Below the pieces are notes generated by a model. That model ran no database searches. It saw only the letters and a list, made by a program, of their open reading frames with translations, and was not told the origin of the DNA. Shown one piece after another: positions 21,522 through 33,387 of a stretch of 64,000 nt of DNA; position 1 is the first letter of the stretch; each line of letters begins with the position of its first letter. Source of the stretch: Ceratodon purpureus. Taxonomy: Eukaryota > Streptophyta > Bryopsida > Pseudoditrichales > Ditrichaceae. Location of the stretch: assembly GCA_014871385.1 (NCBI GenBank), contig CM026426.1:71187377-71251376 (forward strand), written 5' to 3'. Both the position numbers and the translations under genes were made by a program.

Positions 21522-24500
21522 TCAGCGTGCTGTAGGCAGCGGGAGAACCTCAACTGCCAAACAGTGAATGGAGAGAATGTCGGATGGGCCGGCTGGGCTG
21601 TCCATAATATCAGTGCTGGCGGAGGCGTGAGACTGGATAATTGTTGGTGCAGGAGCTGTTAACCGGGAGCAAGCTGCTGAAACTGGCAAAAAAATGGGAT
21701 CGACGGAAACAAAGTGAGGAAAAGTAGGCTCGTGGGAGGGTATAGGACCCGGGTGCTCGGGATCAGCATCCTGTGCGTTGTCGGCTCGGAACGTAGCTAA
21801 GCCATGTGGCAGCTTCTTAGGCCCGATAGTGACTAACTGGTCTTCAGAGTAAAACCGATACGGCTTGACTTTGTTGATGTTGACAATAATCGGGTTTGGC
21901 TCAAAGTGGGCTTCCGTGACCAATAATGCTGTGTTGTTGAGAAGTCGGTACTGCACCCGATATGGCCCAAATCAGCGACACTTGAATTTCCCTGCATGTT
22001 CCTTCTCACCTTTCGGGTACTAGAGGACATGGTCCCCCACTTGAAAATCCTTCTGTCTATAATGCTGCTGGCTCCATAGTGACCGGCTCCACTGTCGACT
22101 TCCCGACTGTTCCTGTGCCACCAGTCAATGACTGTCTAACTGCTCCAAGTCGGCTGTGCGGGCCTGTAAGACCCTAGTTGTAGTATAGTCGATGTCACCG
22201 TCTGTCCTACGGGTAGGAACAGTATACTCCGTGGGCATCAGAGGATGCAGGCCATAAACCAACTGAAAAGGAGTATACCCGGTGGTGACCTTGAATGCTG
22301 TCCGATATGACAGTAGCGCGGTAGCCAGATGCTCATCCCAGTCGGTTCGATTGTCACTGACCAACTTTGTCAACAGTCGACCTAGAACTTTGTTGGTCGA
22401 CTCAGCCTGCCTATTACCCTGGGGGTAGTATGTGGTGGATGTCCGATGCTGCAGAAGGAAATGATGCACTAAATACTCAATCGCCTCGTTGAGGAAATGT
22501 GTCCCTTGATCACTGACGAGGGTCAGAGGACAACCATAACGGGTCAAGATCTGTTCGTACAGGAACTTGGCGGTCTCAGCCGCCGTATTGGTGCGCAGAG
22601 CCTTAGCCTCCACCCACTTCGTCGCATAGTTGGTGGCGACTAAAATGTACCTCTTCCCTGTCCGAGCTGCTGCCGGCTTAATCGGGCCCACAAAGTCGAG
22701 GCCCCACTTCATGAATGGCTCCGCAGGTAGGCTGGTGACCAACTAGGCCAGCCCTGTGTTGGCTAACCCCCCGACCCGCTGGCACTTATCGCAGGCTCTG
22801 CAGTACACTGAGACGTCCTTGTGTAGGGTCGGCCACAAGTAACCAGCATCAAGAATCTTCCTGGATGTAATATCTTGGGAAAAATGGCCACCTGCACAGC
22901 CGTCATGCATCTCCTTCATCACTATCTCCGCTTGTACAGGATCTAAGACTCTTCGTAGGACCAGGTCCTGGCCCTTCTTGTACAACACTCCCTCAACCAA
23001 GGTATACGGAAGGGCCCGCAGCAGCAACCTCCGCTTCTCATCCTTGGTCATAGTCGCAGTCAGCTCGCCAGTTCGCAGATAGTCGATCACGTCTTGCAGC
23101 CATTCCGATTTGACATAAAATAGCCCTGCGTCGGGAAGTTGATCTGGCACTCCTGTGGGGGGCTCTCCATTGGGAAGTCGGCTAAGTAAGTCGGCTGCGC
23201 CATGCGTCCTGCCCGGCTTGTACACCACAGTGAAATCGTACTCCTGAAAAAGCAACAACCAACGTGCAATACGCCCGGACACTTGAGGCTTGTTAACCAA
23301 ATGAACCAAGGCCATATGATCTACATAAAAAACCAGCTTGTTACCCAATAGATAATGACGATATTTAGTCAAGGCATACACCATAGCTAATGCTTCCTTC
23401 TCTGTGGTAGTATAATTTCTCTCAGCAGAATTGAGCAGTCGGGATGCATAGGAGATTGGCTGGTCACACTTCCCTGTCTGGTTTTGAGCCAGCATAGCTC
23501 CAACAGCGATGTCGGATGCGTCAGTGTGAACATGGAATTCCAAATCCCACCTAGGTGCGATGAGGATCGGTGCATTGGTGTACCGGTCTTTGATCTCCAC
23601 CCAGGCACCTTCACAGCGGTCAGTCCAGTCGAAATCCTCAATTTATCGGGTGATAGGCTCCATGATGTGGGCATAGGACTTGATGTAGATGCGGTTGAAC
23701 TGAGCAAATCCATTGAAAATCTGGATGTCGGCTGTGCGTCGGGGGCATGGCATCTCCTGGACGACCTGAATCTTCTTTGGGTCGGGCATCTTCCCTGCCT
23801 TAGAAACGACATGGCCAAGAAGAATACCTGAGGCCACCAGAAATGCGCACTTCTCACGGTTTAAGCTGATGCCATACTCCTGACACTTCTCAAAACAGAG
23901 TCGCAGTTTGTGCAAGTGGTCGGGGATGTCACTGTAAACTGTGAAGTTGTCAAGGAACAGCTTCATGAAAATCCCCAGGTACTCCTTGAATGCCTTGTTC
24001 ACAGCTCGCTGGTAAGTTGGGGGTGCATTTGTCAGCCCAAATGGCATAACCAGCCAAACAAAAGCCCCCCATTTAGTGATGAAAGCTGTCTTGTGTCGCT
24101 CCTCCGGGGCAATGCTAATCTGGTAGTAACCCGACCGACCGTCCAGGAAAGTGTACAGCTCGTAACCTGCCACAGCATCCAACACTTCCTCAGTGAAAGG
24201 CAAAAAGTAAGGGTCCTTTTTAGTGGCAGCATTTAGTTTTCTATAGTCAATGCAAGTGCGTAATTGACCATTCTTTTTAGGTACAACAACAATGGGTGAG
24301 AGCCAAGTCACCTCTTCGACTGGAACGATGAACCCTGCTGCTAGGAGTTTATCAATGTCGTGTTTGACGATGCTGGCATAGTTAGGATTCATCCTGTATC
24401 TGGCCTGATGGATCGGCGGAACATCTTTCTCTAGCACAATCCGATGCTGCGCTACTGACGGAGGGATCCCCTTCAGGTCCTTGTATGTCCATGCAAACAC

Positions 24501-25517
24501 GTCGGTGTACTCTCGCAGTAAGTCTTCTGCTGCCTGTGCTAATGCTGGCTCCAGTTGTGTACTGATCTTCAGAATCTTCGGTTCCTCCTTAGTACTGACG
24601 TTAATCTTCCTCAGCTGCTCCTCTTCAGTCATGTTCCATCCTGCCATCTTCATCTCTCCCAACTTCTCCCATACAGGTGTCTCATCGACCGGCATCTCTC
24701 TTTCTAAAAAGGTGTAAAAGTGGTCGGGGTAAGTAGCAGTGTCGGCATCAGGAAGAGTCGGGAGCGCTAAGTCAGCTGTGTCCAAGTCGGGTCGTAAGTC
24801 GGCTGCGGCAAAGTCGGCTTGGCGGTGGTCGGCTCGTTGTAAGTCGGGCTGGCCAGGTAAGGGCACTCTTAAATTTTCAGGCAGGGTGATAGTCCCGACT
24901 GCGAATATGTCCTCCTCGGTCTGTAGAAAAAGGTCCTCCTCTTCATCAGTGAGGCCCTCAGCTAAGTTATAGCACACAAGCACCTCTGACAATTTGGGCA
25001 GGGGACCCGTCCTGTGATTGATAGAGATAGTCTTGACAGTACCATTGCCTCGAATAGTCACCAGCTTGTTCCCCCAGTCGTGGGTGACCTTTGCATCAAT
25101 GAGCCAGGGTCGACCCAGCAACATGCTGTAAGCTTCGTTGACCTCCTTGTTGCGAATGACAGTCAGACTGATGTTGTACGGAATGCCGTGGATGTGAATA
25201 TGGACATTCCGGATCAGGCCGACTAGTTCCACCACTGCCTGGTCAGCCATACGCAATCGATAAGGCGCTGGAAATGGATCCTTGAGTCCGAGTCGGATCC
25301 TTTCTTCCTCTGTAATCAGGTTGACGCCAGAGCCTCCATCCAGCACCACGTTCTCTAGCGTTGACTGCCCGACCTGCACAGAAATAACCGGAAGACCCCG
25401 ATCAATATCCACTGCTTCAACAACCAGATTGGGATGTACCTGTGAGTCGGGGGAACGCAGCTTTGGTACTGAAGTCGACGTCGGGCGTGCAGTCGGCTGT
25501 GGCATCTTGAAGAGCAC
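21522..25517 (-). other. pol region of the Gypsy element
   Basis: The domains in order are an aspartic protease (VVLDGGSGVNLITEEE), reverse transcriptase (VVVPKKNGQLRTCIDYRKLN, MPFGLTNAPPTYQR), RNase H (FHVHTDASDIAVGAML, YTTTEKEALAMVYAL), the integrase zinc region (HDGCAGGH to CRACDKC) and the integrase core ([18 protein letters not shown]). A small GPY/F-like part follows. No chromodomain was recognised. This order is diagnostic of Ty3/Gypsy. The region is broken. Confidence 0.9.
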
Positions 25518-25589
25518 AGGGGGCTGAGTCGAATCGGCTGGTGTCTTGGGCAGACCCTGAAGTTGAGGAAAAACCTTGGCCCTAACATA

Positions 25590-28511
25590 TTATGTGAGGT
25601 TGGAGGCCACCTCCAGTAGTTCCCCTAGAGACACAGTGATTGGAGTCTGCAAGATTTGTCGACTGACTGTTTTGGCCAATGCCTGAGGCTGTGAACTGAT
25701 CGGCTCCTCAGTGGCTACCTCCAAGGGCTTCTTGGGTATCTCCTGTAGACAGTCGGGGTCGGGGAATCCGACCCACTCCCCATCTAGAATTGGCCCGTCA
25801 GGAGCATTGGTCCCCAAGTCGGCTGCATTGGCCTTCTGCAGTGCCTCTTCAGCCTGTCGGGCCAGCTCGTTTTCTCTGTTAATCTCCTCTGTGAGAGCGA
25901 TGAATTCCTTCCTAAGTCGCTCTTCCTTTTCCCAATCAGCTTGTGTTTTTGGCTGTCGGGGCTCCGGCTCCTTCACCTCCTTGTCCTCCAGGGGCAGTCC
26001 AGCTCGTTCTCGAGCTGCTCTGGTCAATATCGTGGCCACCTCCGGGTCATCGATCTCCTGCAATTCCACACTGTTGACACCCACAGTGTTAGTTCCTTGT
26101 TTTTCAGCAGCTAATAATTGCTGAAACTTCAAACGTAAATGACAATTACGCATCTGATGATCAGTTCCTAGGCAAAGGAAACAGCCATCGATCCTGCCCG
26201 ATCCTCCATTCTGGTCCCCTCCTGGTCGGCTGGTGACAAGCCCCCGAGAGCCACTGGTCGGCTGTGTAGTCGACACTTCATGGACTCCGACGGTAGGCTT
26301 CCCTTCAGACCTGGGTAACCTATTGTTGGGGTTGGCCGGGTTGACAAAACAGTTAATGTCTTCATGCCCAAATTTCTTACAACAAGTGCAAAATGGTCGG
26401 TTTACAGTCTCGACTCCTTCTGTCTGGGCTGAGGTAGCGGCTGCTCGGCTGGTAGTCGACTCCGTCTTCTTAGCTCGAAAATAGAGCTTCTTACCCGAGG
26501 CGTCGGTGCAGTTGGTTTCACAGCGTTGGGCTAACTCCTTTAACTCAGTCAGGGTGTTGGCTCTAGACCCACAGGTTGTCACCTTCAGATAGTCAAGTAA
26601 CCCTGCTCTGAAGTAGGTGAGTTTGAACCCTTCGCCCACATCAGTCTGCAGACATTTGACCAACTTCATAAACCGTTCGTAATAATCCTGAACCTTCTCC
26701 CCTTCACCCTGCTTGAATGTTCGCAGCGTCATATAAACCTGCTCATCAGAATCCTGCTCCCGATAACGTAGCTTGAACGCTTCCTTCGCCTGCTCCCATG
26801 TGCAGTAAGGATGATGATCCAGCCAGTCATCAAACCAGCCCCACGCTTTGTCGACTAGGGTCGTCCCAAACAGAGTGATGATTACTGTCTCATCAGTCTG
26901 ACCATTAAACGAGGCACATCTGTCGAAATACCTGAGATGAGCGTCGGGGTCGTTTCCCTCCTTGTAGGCCCTGTACGGTAACTGCTTCCTCTGCGCACTG
27001 ACCGGCGGTCGGGGTGGTGCTGAGGTGAAGTCGTTTGTGCAAACCATGGGCATTGTACGAGGGGGTGCTGCCGATGGCGCTGGATAATGTACTGGAAAGT
27101 GAGAACCAGCTGGTGCAGTGTGTGAACCTCCGGGAATGGCGGCAGTACTGTAGCCGACAGGGGCGGCAAACGGTGGGACAACTGTAGACCGCCCCACGTG
27201 GGTAGCTGCATGGATAGGATCCGCAAAAGTCGGTTCTACCAGTCTTCCGAGATACCCTGCTGACTGGGTCGGCTGCACAGATTGGTACACGTCGCTGGTA
27301 AGGTGATCCACGTATCCTGGAAGTCGATGGGCGGTCGAGGAAGTCACGGCCGGAAGGGGTCCAGGTACAGTCTTATCCACCGTCACCTCTGGTGCTGAAC
27401 TGGATAAATAGGGGGGTCGTGCAGCATTCCCCCCAGTCTGCGCCTGCTCTTGCCACCTTCGGTGCTCTTCCCACAAGTCCTGCAGCTGTGCTAGTTCCTG
27501 CTTCTCTCGTTCCAGCCGTTCTTGTTCCTTTTGCTGGGCAGCAAGCTGTTGTGCTGCCAGTTGCTGAGCTGCTAACTGTTGAGCTGCCTCCTGTACCCGT
27601 CGGTTGAACTCCACCTCCAGCAAAGTACGATGCTGCTCTGGCGGCCACTGCGGCTCTGTATGCCAGTGGTGTAACGACGCTACACCCGAAGGTGCAGTAT
27701 GCTGCAAGGCTTCCAGCTGCTGGAGGTATTTGCCCGAGTCGGGTCGGCTGTGAGTGTGTGTCAAGTGGTGTTGTCGGGCCCGTTCCCGCTTGGCTAACAG
27801 GTCGGCTCGGAATGCTTCAACTGCCTTCTGATCCTCCTCTTCCTACTCCCATTCTGACTGCAGCCGGAACTCATCCAGGAAATGCACGTTCTTACCCAGG
27901 CCACCTTCTGTCGGGTGTGCAAGACCCTGTTCCTGGGCTGATCGACTCTTCGTTTCCTCCAGCTTCTGCTTCAGGTTCTGGAATGCAGCTGGCAGTGTCT
28001 CTGGAGTTTTTGGCAGGCGCACTGGAGATACAAGTCGGCTGCGCAGTTGAGTCGGCTCGGTTTCCAAGTCGACTCTGCCAATGACTGTACTGGGCCACTG
28101 GGTTGGCTCTGCAAAAACTTCCTGCGTCTGTCGTCGCTCTTCACGGAAGGTGTTGTAGTCGTCTACAGTAGTAGAGAAGTCCCTCCTGAATGACGTCGTT
28201 CGCTTCATATCCTGGTACCTCCAGGGAACGCTAGTCGGGTCTGGCTGTCGACCTAGCCTATCTCCTTTTTCGAACTGTGTCTCTCCTCCAAATCTGCTCT
28301 CCCTCGTCCTTCCATCGGATGATGACAGGTCGTTTTCTACGTCCATGTCGATAAGCTCCCCGACCTGTTTAGCCGCACTGCCCTGCGAACTAAGTCGGCC
28401 CTGTCCTTCTGCTGGAGTCGGCTCTGTCGTCCGCTCCTCCCGTTGCATGTAGCGACTGTAGCGCTCCATGGCTTGTCTCTCTCTCAAGTCAGTCTGGTCA
28501 CCGTCCTCCAT
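25590..28511 (-). other. gag region of the Gypsy element
   Basis: A Gln/Ala-rich helical stretch with repeated QQLAA units precedes the retrotransposon Gag domain (FNGQTDETVIITLFG, YCTWEQAKEAFKLRYREQ). Two Cys/His knuckles follow (CTCCKKFGHEDINC and CFLCLGTDHQMRNC). An N-terminal charged region lies up to 28.5 kb. The protein would form the particle and bind RNA. Confidence 0.85.
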
Positions 28512-28770
28512 GGATGTGACTGCTGGACTGCTCCAATCAACTGTTTTTCCTTCCTGATGTCTGCAGCTGCTGCGCTGCTACTGGTCTGGTCAGCTCTGCT
28601 TGGCTTCCTCCAGGCTCTAGTCAGTCAGCTACCTTTTCCTTATACCTGCCAATTTAGCACTAACTGACCCAACAAGTCGGCTGTATAGTTTGGTTAGTAA
28701 CAACAAGCATTTTTCCCAGAAAGTAGAAATAGATCACAGCAATTCACTGCATTACTGTTTTAGCTACTTC

Positions 28771-29161
28771 TATCCCCTTTTTCGCACTGCACTGATCTGT
28801 AGGAGTTCAGTCCAATGGTTGCAGCAGTGATTAATTTGGACAGAAATTCCCCTTCTACCAAATATTCTCAGCAGCTGTTTTCAGTCAGATTTGACTCGTT
28901 CTGCCCCCCCCCAGGTACAGATGCGAAGTCTCAGCTGACATCCCGAAACCAAGTCTCACAGTCAACTGAGGTCCCAAATCAAAATTCGCATAGCCGATCG
29001 AGGTCTCAAATCGAGGTCTACAATTCAAATTTCAAATTTCAAGATCCTAAATTTTCGGATCTGAGATTTTGAATTTCAAAATGCTAGAATTACATTTTGA
29101 AATTCACCCCTTGTACAGTTGGACTTCAGATATGACGTACAGCCGCCCTATCCCCTTTTTC
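28771..29161 (-). repeat. Two extra PPT-like motifs in the Gypsy leader
   Basis: The motif GAAAAAGGGGATA (minus strand) of the true PPT recurs at about 28771-28783 and 29149-29161, between the PBS and gag. The role is unknown. Confidence 0.5.
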
Positions 29162-29634
29162 GAGTGGTGAACAGCCCTCTCTTCAAACACGTCGACTGCT
29201 TGAAAACCTGGTCCTTCAATCTTCACAGCACTTGCGCCCACCAGCCTGCAATAGAACCGATCCGCTGCTACTGCTCCCTGGACACGTGCTGGACTGCATC
29301 TGTCGGTGCACCAATGTTTCCACCCCTGAAAAACACCTGAATCTTCTTTGCTCCACTGTCCCCCTCTACTGCAACAGATCACCTCTCGATTGGTTCCTGG
29401 ACCCCTGACAGTGGCTGGGCAGCACCTGCCGACCCGATCTACCACTACAGTGACTACACCTAACCAACCAGTGACTGTTCAGCACCTCGGAATTTCAGTG
29501 ACAGCATCTCAGCACCCCTCTACACTCCCGACAGTAACTGCTGCACCTCTGCAGACCCGATTTCAGTACTTCAGGACCTCTAAAGTGTGTGGAACAGCCT
29601 ACAACAAGCAGGAGATCACATGGTACGAACTAAA

Positions 29635-29646
29635 GCATGGTCGCCA
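29635..29646 (-). other. Primer binding site of the Gypsy element
   Basis: TGGCGACCATGC on the minus strand lies one base inside the 5' LTR. The leading TGG pairs with the CCA end of a tRNA; the tRNA is not identified. Confidence 0.65.
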
Positions 29647-29758
29647 ATAATAAAGGGAGGATGTACCAACTAAAGCCTAGCCTTCACAATCCCATCAAAA
29701 CCCAACAAAACCCAACTAAACTAAGTGCTCCAAACACTCATAGGTTGCCGGAAATGTA

Positions 29759-31473
29759 CAGTACCCGGAAGAAAAGATACGTGATTCTGTGTTATGTGCT
29801 AGAAAAATGTACTGAACATAGAATTTGGTGAGCTCATGCGAGGTTGAAAATTCATGGAATTGAATACAAGAAAGTGCATTTGAAAGCCTATAGATTCTAT
29901 TTCAATAATAATATTTGTTTATATAGAAAAATAAACAAAATCAACACAAAATTTACTTTCTCCTATATAGTACTCAAAATCTAGTAGTACCACCTTTTGC
30001 ACTAATTACTTCCTTCATACGTGTAGGCATGGTATCAATAAGGGTTTCTAAGAGGCCAAAAGATATCTCTTTCCATATTCTTTGAAGTGGTTCCACCAAT
30101 TCTTATGCACTGCGTGGCCGGGATGTACTTTGAACTTCATCTTTAATAATCTTCAATAGGTTCTCAATTGGATTTAGATCTGGAGAGTTGGCACGCCACT
30201 TTAACTTCTTTATACCCATTTTTTCTCTCCATTTATTTGGCAAATTGCTGCAATGGACTGGAGCGCCATCCTCCATAAGTAACATGTCTTTGTGAGGTTT
30301 ATGGATAAAATTATATGGAGTTAAAGCGCCATCGTAAATAAGATCTACAAAATCACCTGCACTTCGCTTATCTGAAGGTATGATTACCAAAGGAGCCTTC
30401 TCAAAGCCACTAAAAGCACCCCAAACCATCACCGACGTACGCGCGGACTTGAAAGTTGGTACTAGACATTTATCTGAATATCTTTCATAAGCCTTTCGCC
30501 ACACTCTAATTTGTCTAGAACTCCTTCCTATTTCGAAAGATGATTCATCAGTCCAAATAACCTTCTTCCAATCCTTCTTTGTCGAGTTCTAATGCTCTTT
30601 AGCAGATGCTAACCTGTCTGCCATGTGCTTTTTACTGAGAAAAGGTTTTTTTACTGCAACACAGCTTCTATAACCAAGGGTATGCAAAGCATTCCTTAAA
30701 GTACGAGTACTAACCTTTGCAACACGTGCCATCTCATTTGAAATTTCTGTGAGTGGTTTACGACGATCTTCATTAAGGAGACGTTCTAACTGTCTCATAT
30801 CCCGCTCTGTAAACTTTTGAGGCCTACCCGTTGGCTTTGGTGACTTCACACTTCCTCGTTTTTGGAAACTGTTTATAACACCATAAACGGTGGAAGAAGG
30901 CATACCTAATTCTCTTGCTATCTCCACACCTTTGCTTCCAGCTTTGTGCATTCCAACCACTTGTCCTTTCTCAGCATCTGTCAACGCTCTAGTCTTCATC
31001 TTTCTCAAAAGATTATACCACTCAACCTATCCACAATACCAAACAAACTTATTTCAATAAGAATAATATACCACACACTAAACAAAGTCACGCTAACACC
31101 CACAATCATCTCAAAAGTTAACCCCACACTTACAATGCAATCACAATTCAATATCACATACATATATATTTTTTAAACTGCGGCCCAAAACATTATTATA
31201 CCATAATGAGGCCTAATAATAGTTAATGCATGAAAAAGGCGTGGACACACTTTAGATAGGGCAATGGAGAACTATTACTTTACATAGATTTTTTCTATAA
31301 TTAGACACAAATCATTTACTTTTCACAACCTTACTCCTAGTTCTAAAAATAGGTGAAAACTCCAAGGCAATTGCTCACAAAGTGAAAGTGTAGTGCTCAC
31401 TTGAAGTTCATTGTCCATACTCTAGTCAACTTGGAGATAAGTAAAATTCACGTATCTTTTCTTCCGGGTACTG
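29759..31473 (-). mobile_element. Tc1 element, DD34E type, 1,715 bp
   Basis: Perfect 26-bp terminal inverted repeats start CAGTACCCGGAAG (29759-29784) and end at 31473 (31448-31473). They are flanked by a TA duplication (29757-29758 and 31474-31475), as expected of Tc1/mariner insertion. The CAGT start is typical of the group. The empty site can be read from the other LTR, which has GAAATGTACAATACAAG without the insert. The element has one transposase gene on the minus strand and no other gene. The perfect TIRs suggest a young insertion, younger than the Gypsy element. Confidence 0.97.
29974..31008 (-). pseudogene. Tc1 transposase with two in-frame stops
   Basis: One frame of about 344 codons, the normal Tc1 length. 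The N-terminus has paired-type helix-turn-helix DNA-binding regions (VEIARELGMPSSTVYGVINSF, then a TGRPQK AT-hook-like linker). The DDE core reads VIWTDESSF, LLMEDGAPVHCS and ANSPDLNPIENLL. Between the second Asp and the Glu there are 34 residues, so it is DD34E. The C-terminus ends LIDTMPTRMKEVISAKGG, as in Tc1. An in-frame TAG (30589-30591) and a TAA (30103-30105) make it non-autonomous now. Plant mariners are normally DD39D; this type is usual in animals and fungi. Confidence 0.92.
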
Positions 31474-31983
31474 TACAATACAAGTGCAAAAAGAGGTCAA
31501 AACTGCATAAAATGGGTCAAAACAACCCCAAAACCATAGTACAGCAGTTCCTAACAGCTCTCAGACCTCTCTGACTCTACCTGCTCTAGAGTAGAATGAT
31601 TACAGGAAACCCTAACCTTGCCTCTTAAACCTCCTGAACTGGCGGAAGTCATCCAGTCGGCTGGTGACAGAGTTCATCCAGTCGGCTGGTGATAGAATTC
31701 ATCCAAGTCGACTGTGACAAAGTTCATCCAGTCGACTAGATGACTGTCTAAGGTAAGGATGAAAACTAAAAAGGGGCTAGAGAGAGCTAAGGAAAAGGGA
31801 GATTGGGGAATCTCCGGTTAACAGTGCTCTTTGCAAAGTCCACAACAAAAGAAAACCCCAAGACACAAAAGATCCCAAAGCAAGATCGAGTAAAAGCATT
31901 GGCTAACCTTGATGCTGCTAACCTTATAGATCCGTAGCCGTCGCATAATTTACCCCCCATATCCACCCAGAGCTTGGTCGCTA

Positions 31984-32186
31984 GATCGTGGGATCCTACG
32001 ATCTCCTCTACCTGGTTGCTTTGAGATTATTCAGTTTTAGAAGTGCTTGTTTTGCCCAGTAGTACCCGTAAAGAGATTGTAGGATCCTACGATCTCCTCT
32101 ACCTAGTTGCTTTGAGATTATTCAATTTTAGAAGTGCTTCGTTTTGCCCAGTAGTACCCGCAAACTGTTCGTAGGATCCTACGATC
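31984..32186. repeat. Palindrome cluster H in a tandem duplication of about 91 bp
   Basis: Palindromes start at 31984, 32075 and about 32167. The first two belong to two nearly identical blocks that share CTCCTCTACCTGGTTGCTTT, TTTTAGAAGTGCTT and CCCAGTAGTACCCG. A third partial block without a palindrome lies near 32265-32310. The cluster is the continuation of the palindrome unit beyond the Gypsy insertion. Confidence 0.8.
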
Positions 32187-32542
32187 CTGTTGAACATTCG
32201 CTACTTGTATTTGGGTTTTACTTTTTTTAATCAAACTGCACTTGTTTATGCTGATTTTGCCTCTGCCTAGTTGCTGTGAGATTATTTAGTTTTAGATGTG
32301 CTTCTTTCCTTCAGCTGTCAGCTAGTTAAGCTAGTCTCAGTCCTAATAATGTTTTCTTATTGCGGAGTAGGAGATTAGGCGCTACTAGGCTAGGTGAACG
32401 TTGGCTAGTAGACATCCAGAAACCCTAGAGAAGTGAATTACTAGAACTTTTACCAGTTTAATAGACGAACTCCAGACAGATTCTGTAGAAGAAGGTCGCA
32501 TAATGTAGAAGTTAGTTGCATATTGTCGAATATTTTGTTGTT

Positions 32543-32923
32543 ATGGGGAGGCGGGATAGCAATGTGTGGTATCCGCATTATGAGGAGACACCGGCTAACG
32601 ACGAGGAGCTCCGGCCATGGTTTAGGGCGGCGGTCGCTCGTTCTCGCAACATAGCTATTCCTGCTTTCAAATACATCACACGCCTTTTGCAGCCAGGTGC
32701 GGAGTGGTATTGGAGTATTGCTCACACCATAGAGTTGCAGGAGATCTCTGACGCTTCTGACATTGCCTTTCCACTGACGTCCGAGGAGTCCGAGGAGTCT
32801 GAGGAGTCCGAGGAGTCTGAGGAGTCCGAGAGTGTTGGCAGCGTTCACTTCAGCCACACAGGGGAAGTGTCAACGCACACCATGTCAACTGTAGGGTGGC
32901 TCCGCATCATTGACGAAGCATAG
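32543..32923 (+). CDS. Unrecognised 126-residue protein with Ser-Glu repeats
   Basis: The frame starts MGRRDSNVWYPHYEETPAND and is open to 32923. The middle is LLQPGAEWYWSIAHTIELQEI. Residues 80-100 or so are a run of S-E-E units written by a 9-bp tandem repeat (GAGGAGTCC/T, about 32785-32830). No family is recognised. I chose the ATG at 32543 because it opens a compact frame just after a T-rich leader; an ATG-like codon at 32516 is less convincing. It lies in the palindrome unit, between clusters H and I. Confidence 0.4.
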   Translation: MGRRDSNVWYPHYEETPANDEELRPWFRAAVARSRNIAIPAFKYITRLLQPGAEWYWSIAHTIELQEISDASDIAFPLTSEESEESEESEESEESESVGSVHFSHTGEVSTHTMSTVGWLRIIDEA

Positions 32924-33387
32924 GACATCTTGGAGGGTGCTGGAAGTCGGTGCTCTGACTAAGATCAGTGGTGCAGAGGGAACGCCAGCCCGCAGTCATC
33001 GTATTCGTCGTTTGGATCCGTGCATCCATCCGTCGAACCTGGGTGTAGTGTTGTCCGAGCTTAGTCTAGTGCAAAGGTCCGCACGGTGCATGGCCGTTAG
33101 TGACCATATGAGGCTTTTCTCCATGTGCAATGTCTACGGAGTAATTAGTGTGTGTTGACATTGTCCAGCTCGTTTTCGATAGAGCTGCTTCTCACAGTCA
33201 GATAGTTTTAGAATACATGGTTACTACTTGTTATTGAGGCTTCAGGAGTAGTGGCATCTCTGATGTGTACACAATACAAAGTAACACGTAAAGGGCGGAA
33301 CACTCCAGTTGTACTCCGATTTGAATTTTTCTTTACAATTCACAGAATCCAAATAATGTGATGTGTTTTACATCTATGGTTGGCAAA

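Larger units (their letters stand above)
17328..31823 (-). mobile_element. Ty3/Gypsy LTR retrotransposon (fossil)
   Basis: A Gypsy element on the minus strand, bounded by LTRs of 459 bp and a 5-bp target duplication GTGCT (17323-17327 and 31824-31828). The internal order is PBS, gag, pol (protease, reverse transcriptase, RNase H, integrase), an additional sense-strand ORF region, then PPT, which fits Ty3/Gypsy. The two LTRs differ at about 20 of 459 positions (about 4.4 per cent), so the insertion is fairly recent, perhaps one to a few million years under plant-like rates. It is broken, with roughly five breaks in the coding part. It is inserted in the DUF7869-like gene and its right LTR was later hit by a Tc1 element. 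Confidence 0.95.
29648..31823 (-). repeat. 5' LTR of the Gypsy element, split by a Tc1 insertion
   Basis: The span is 2,176 bp. Subtracting the Tc1 insert (1,715 bp plus the TA duplication) leaves 459 bp, exactly the length of the other LTR. Confidence 0.95.
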
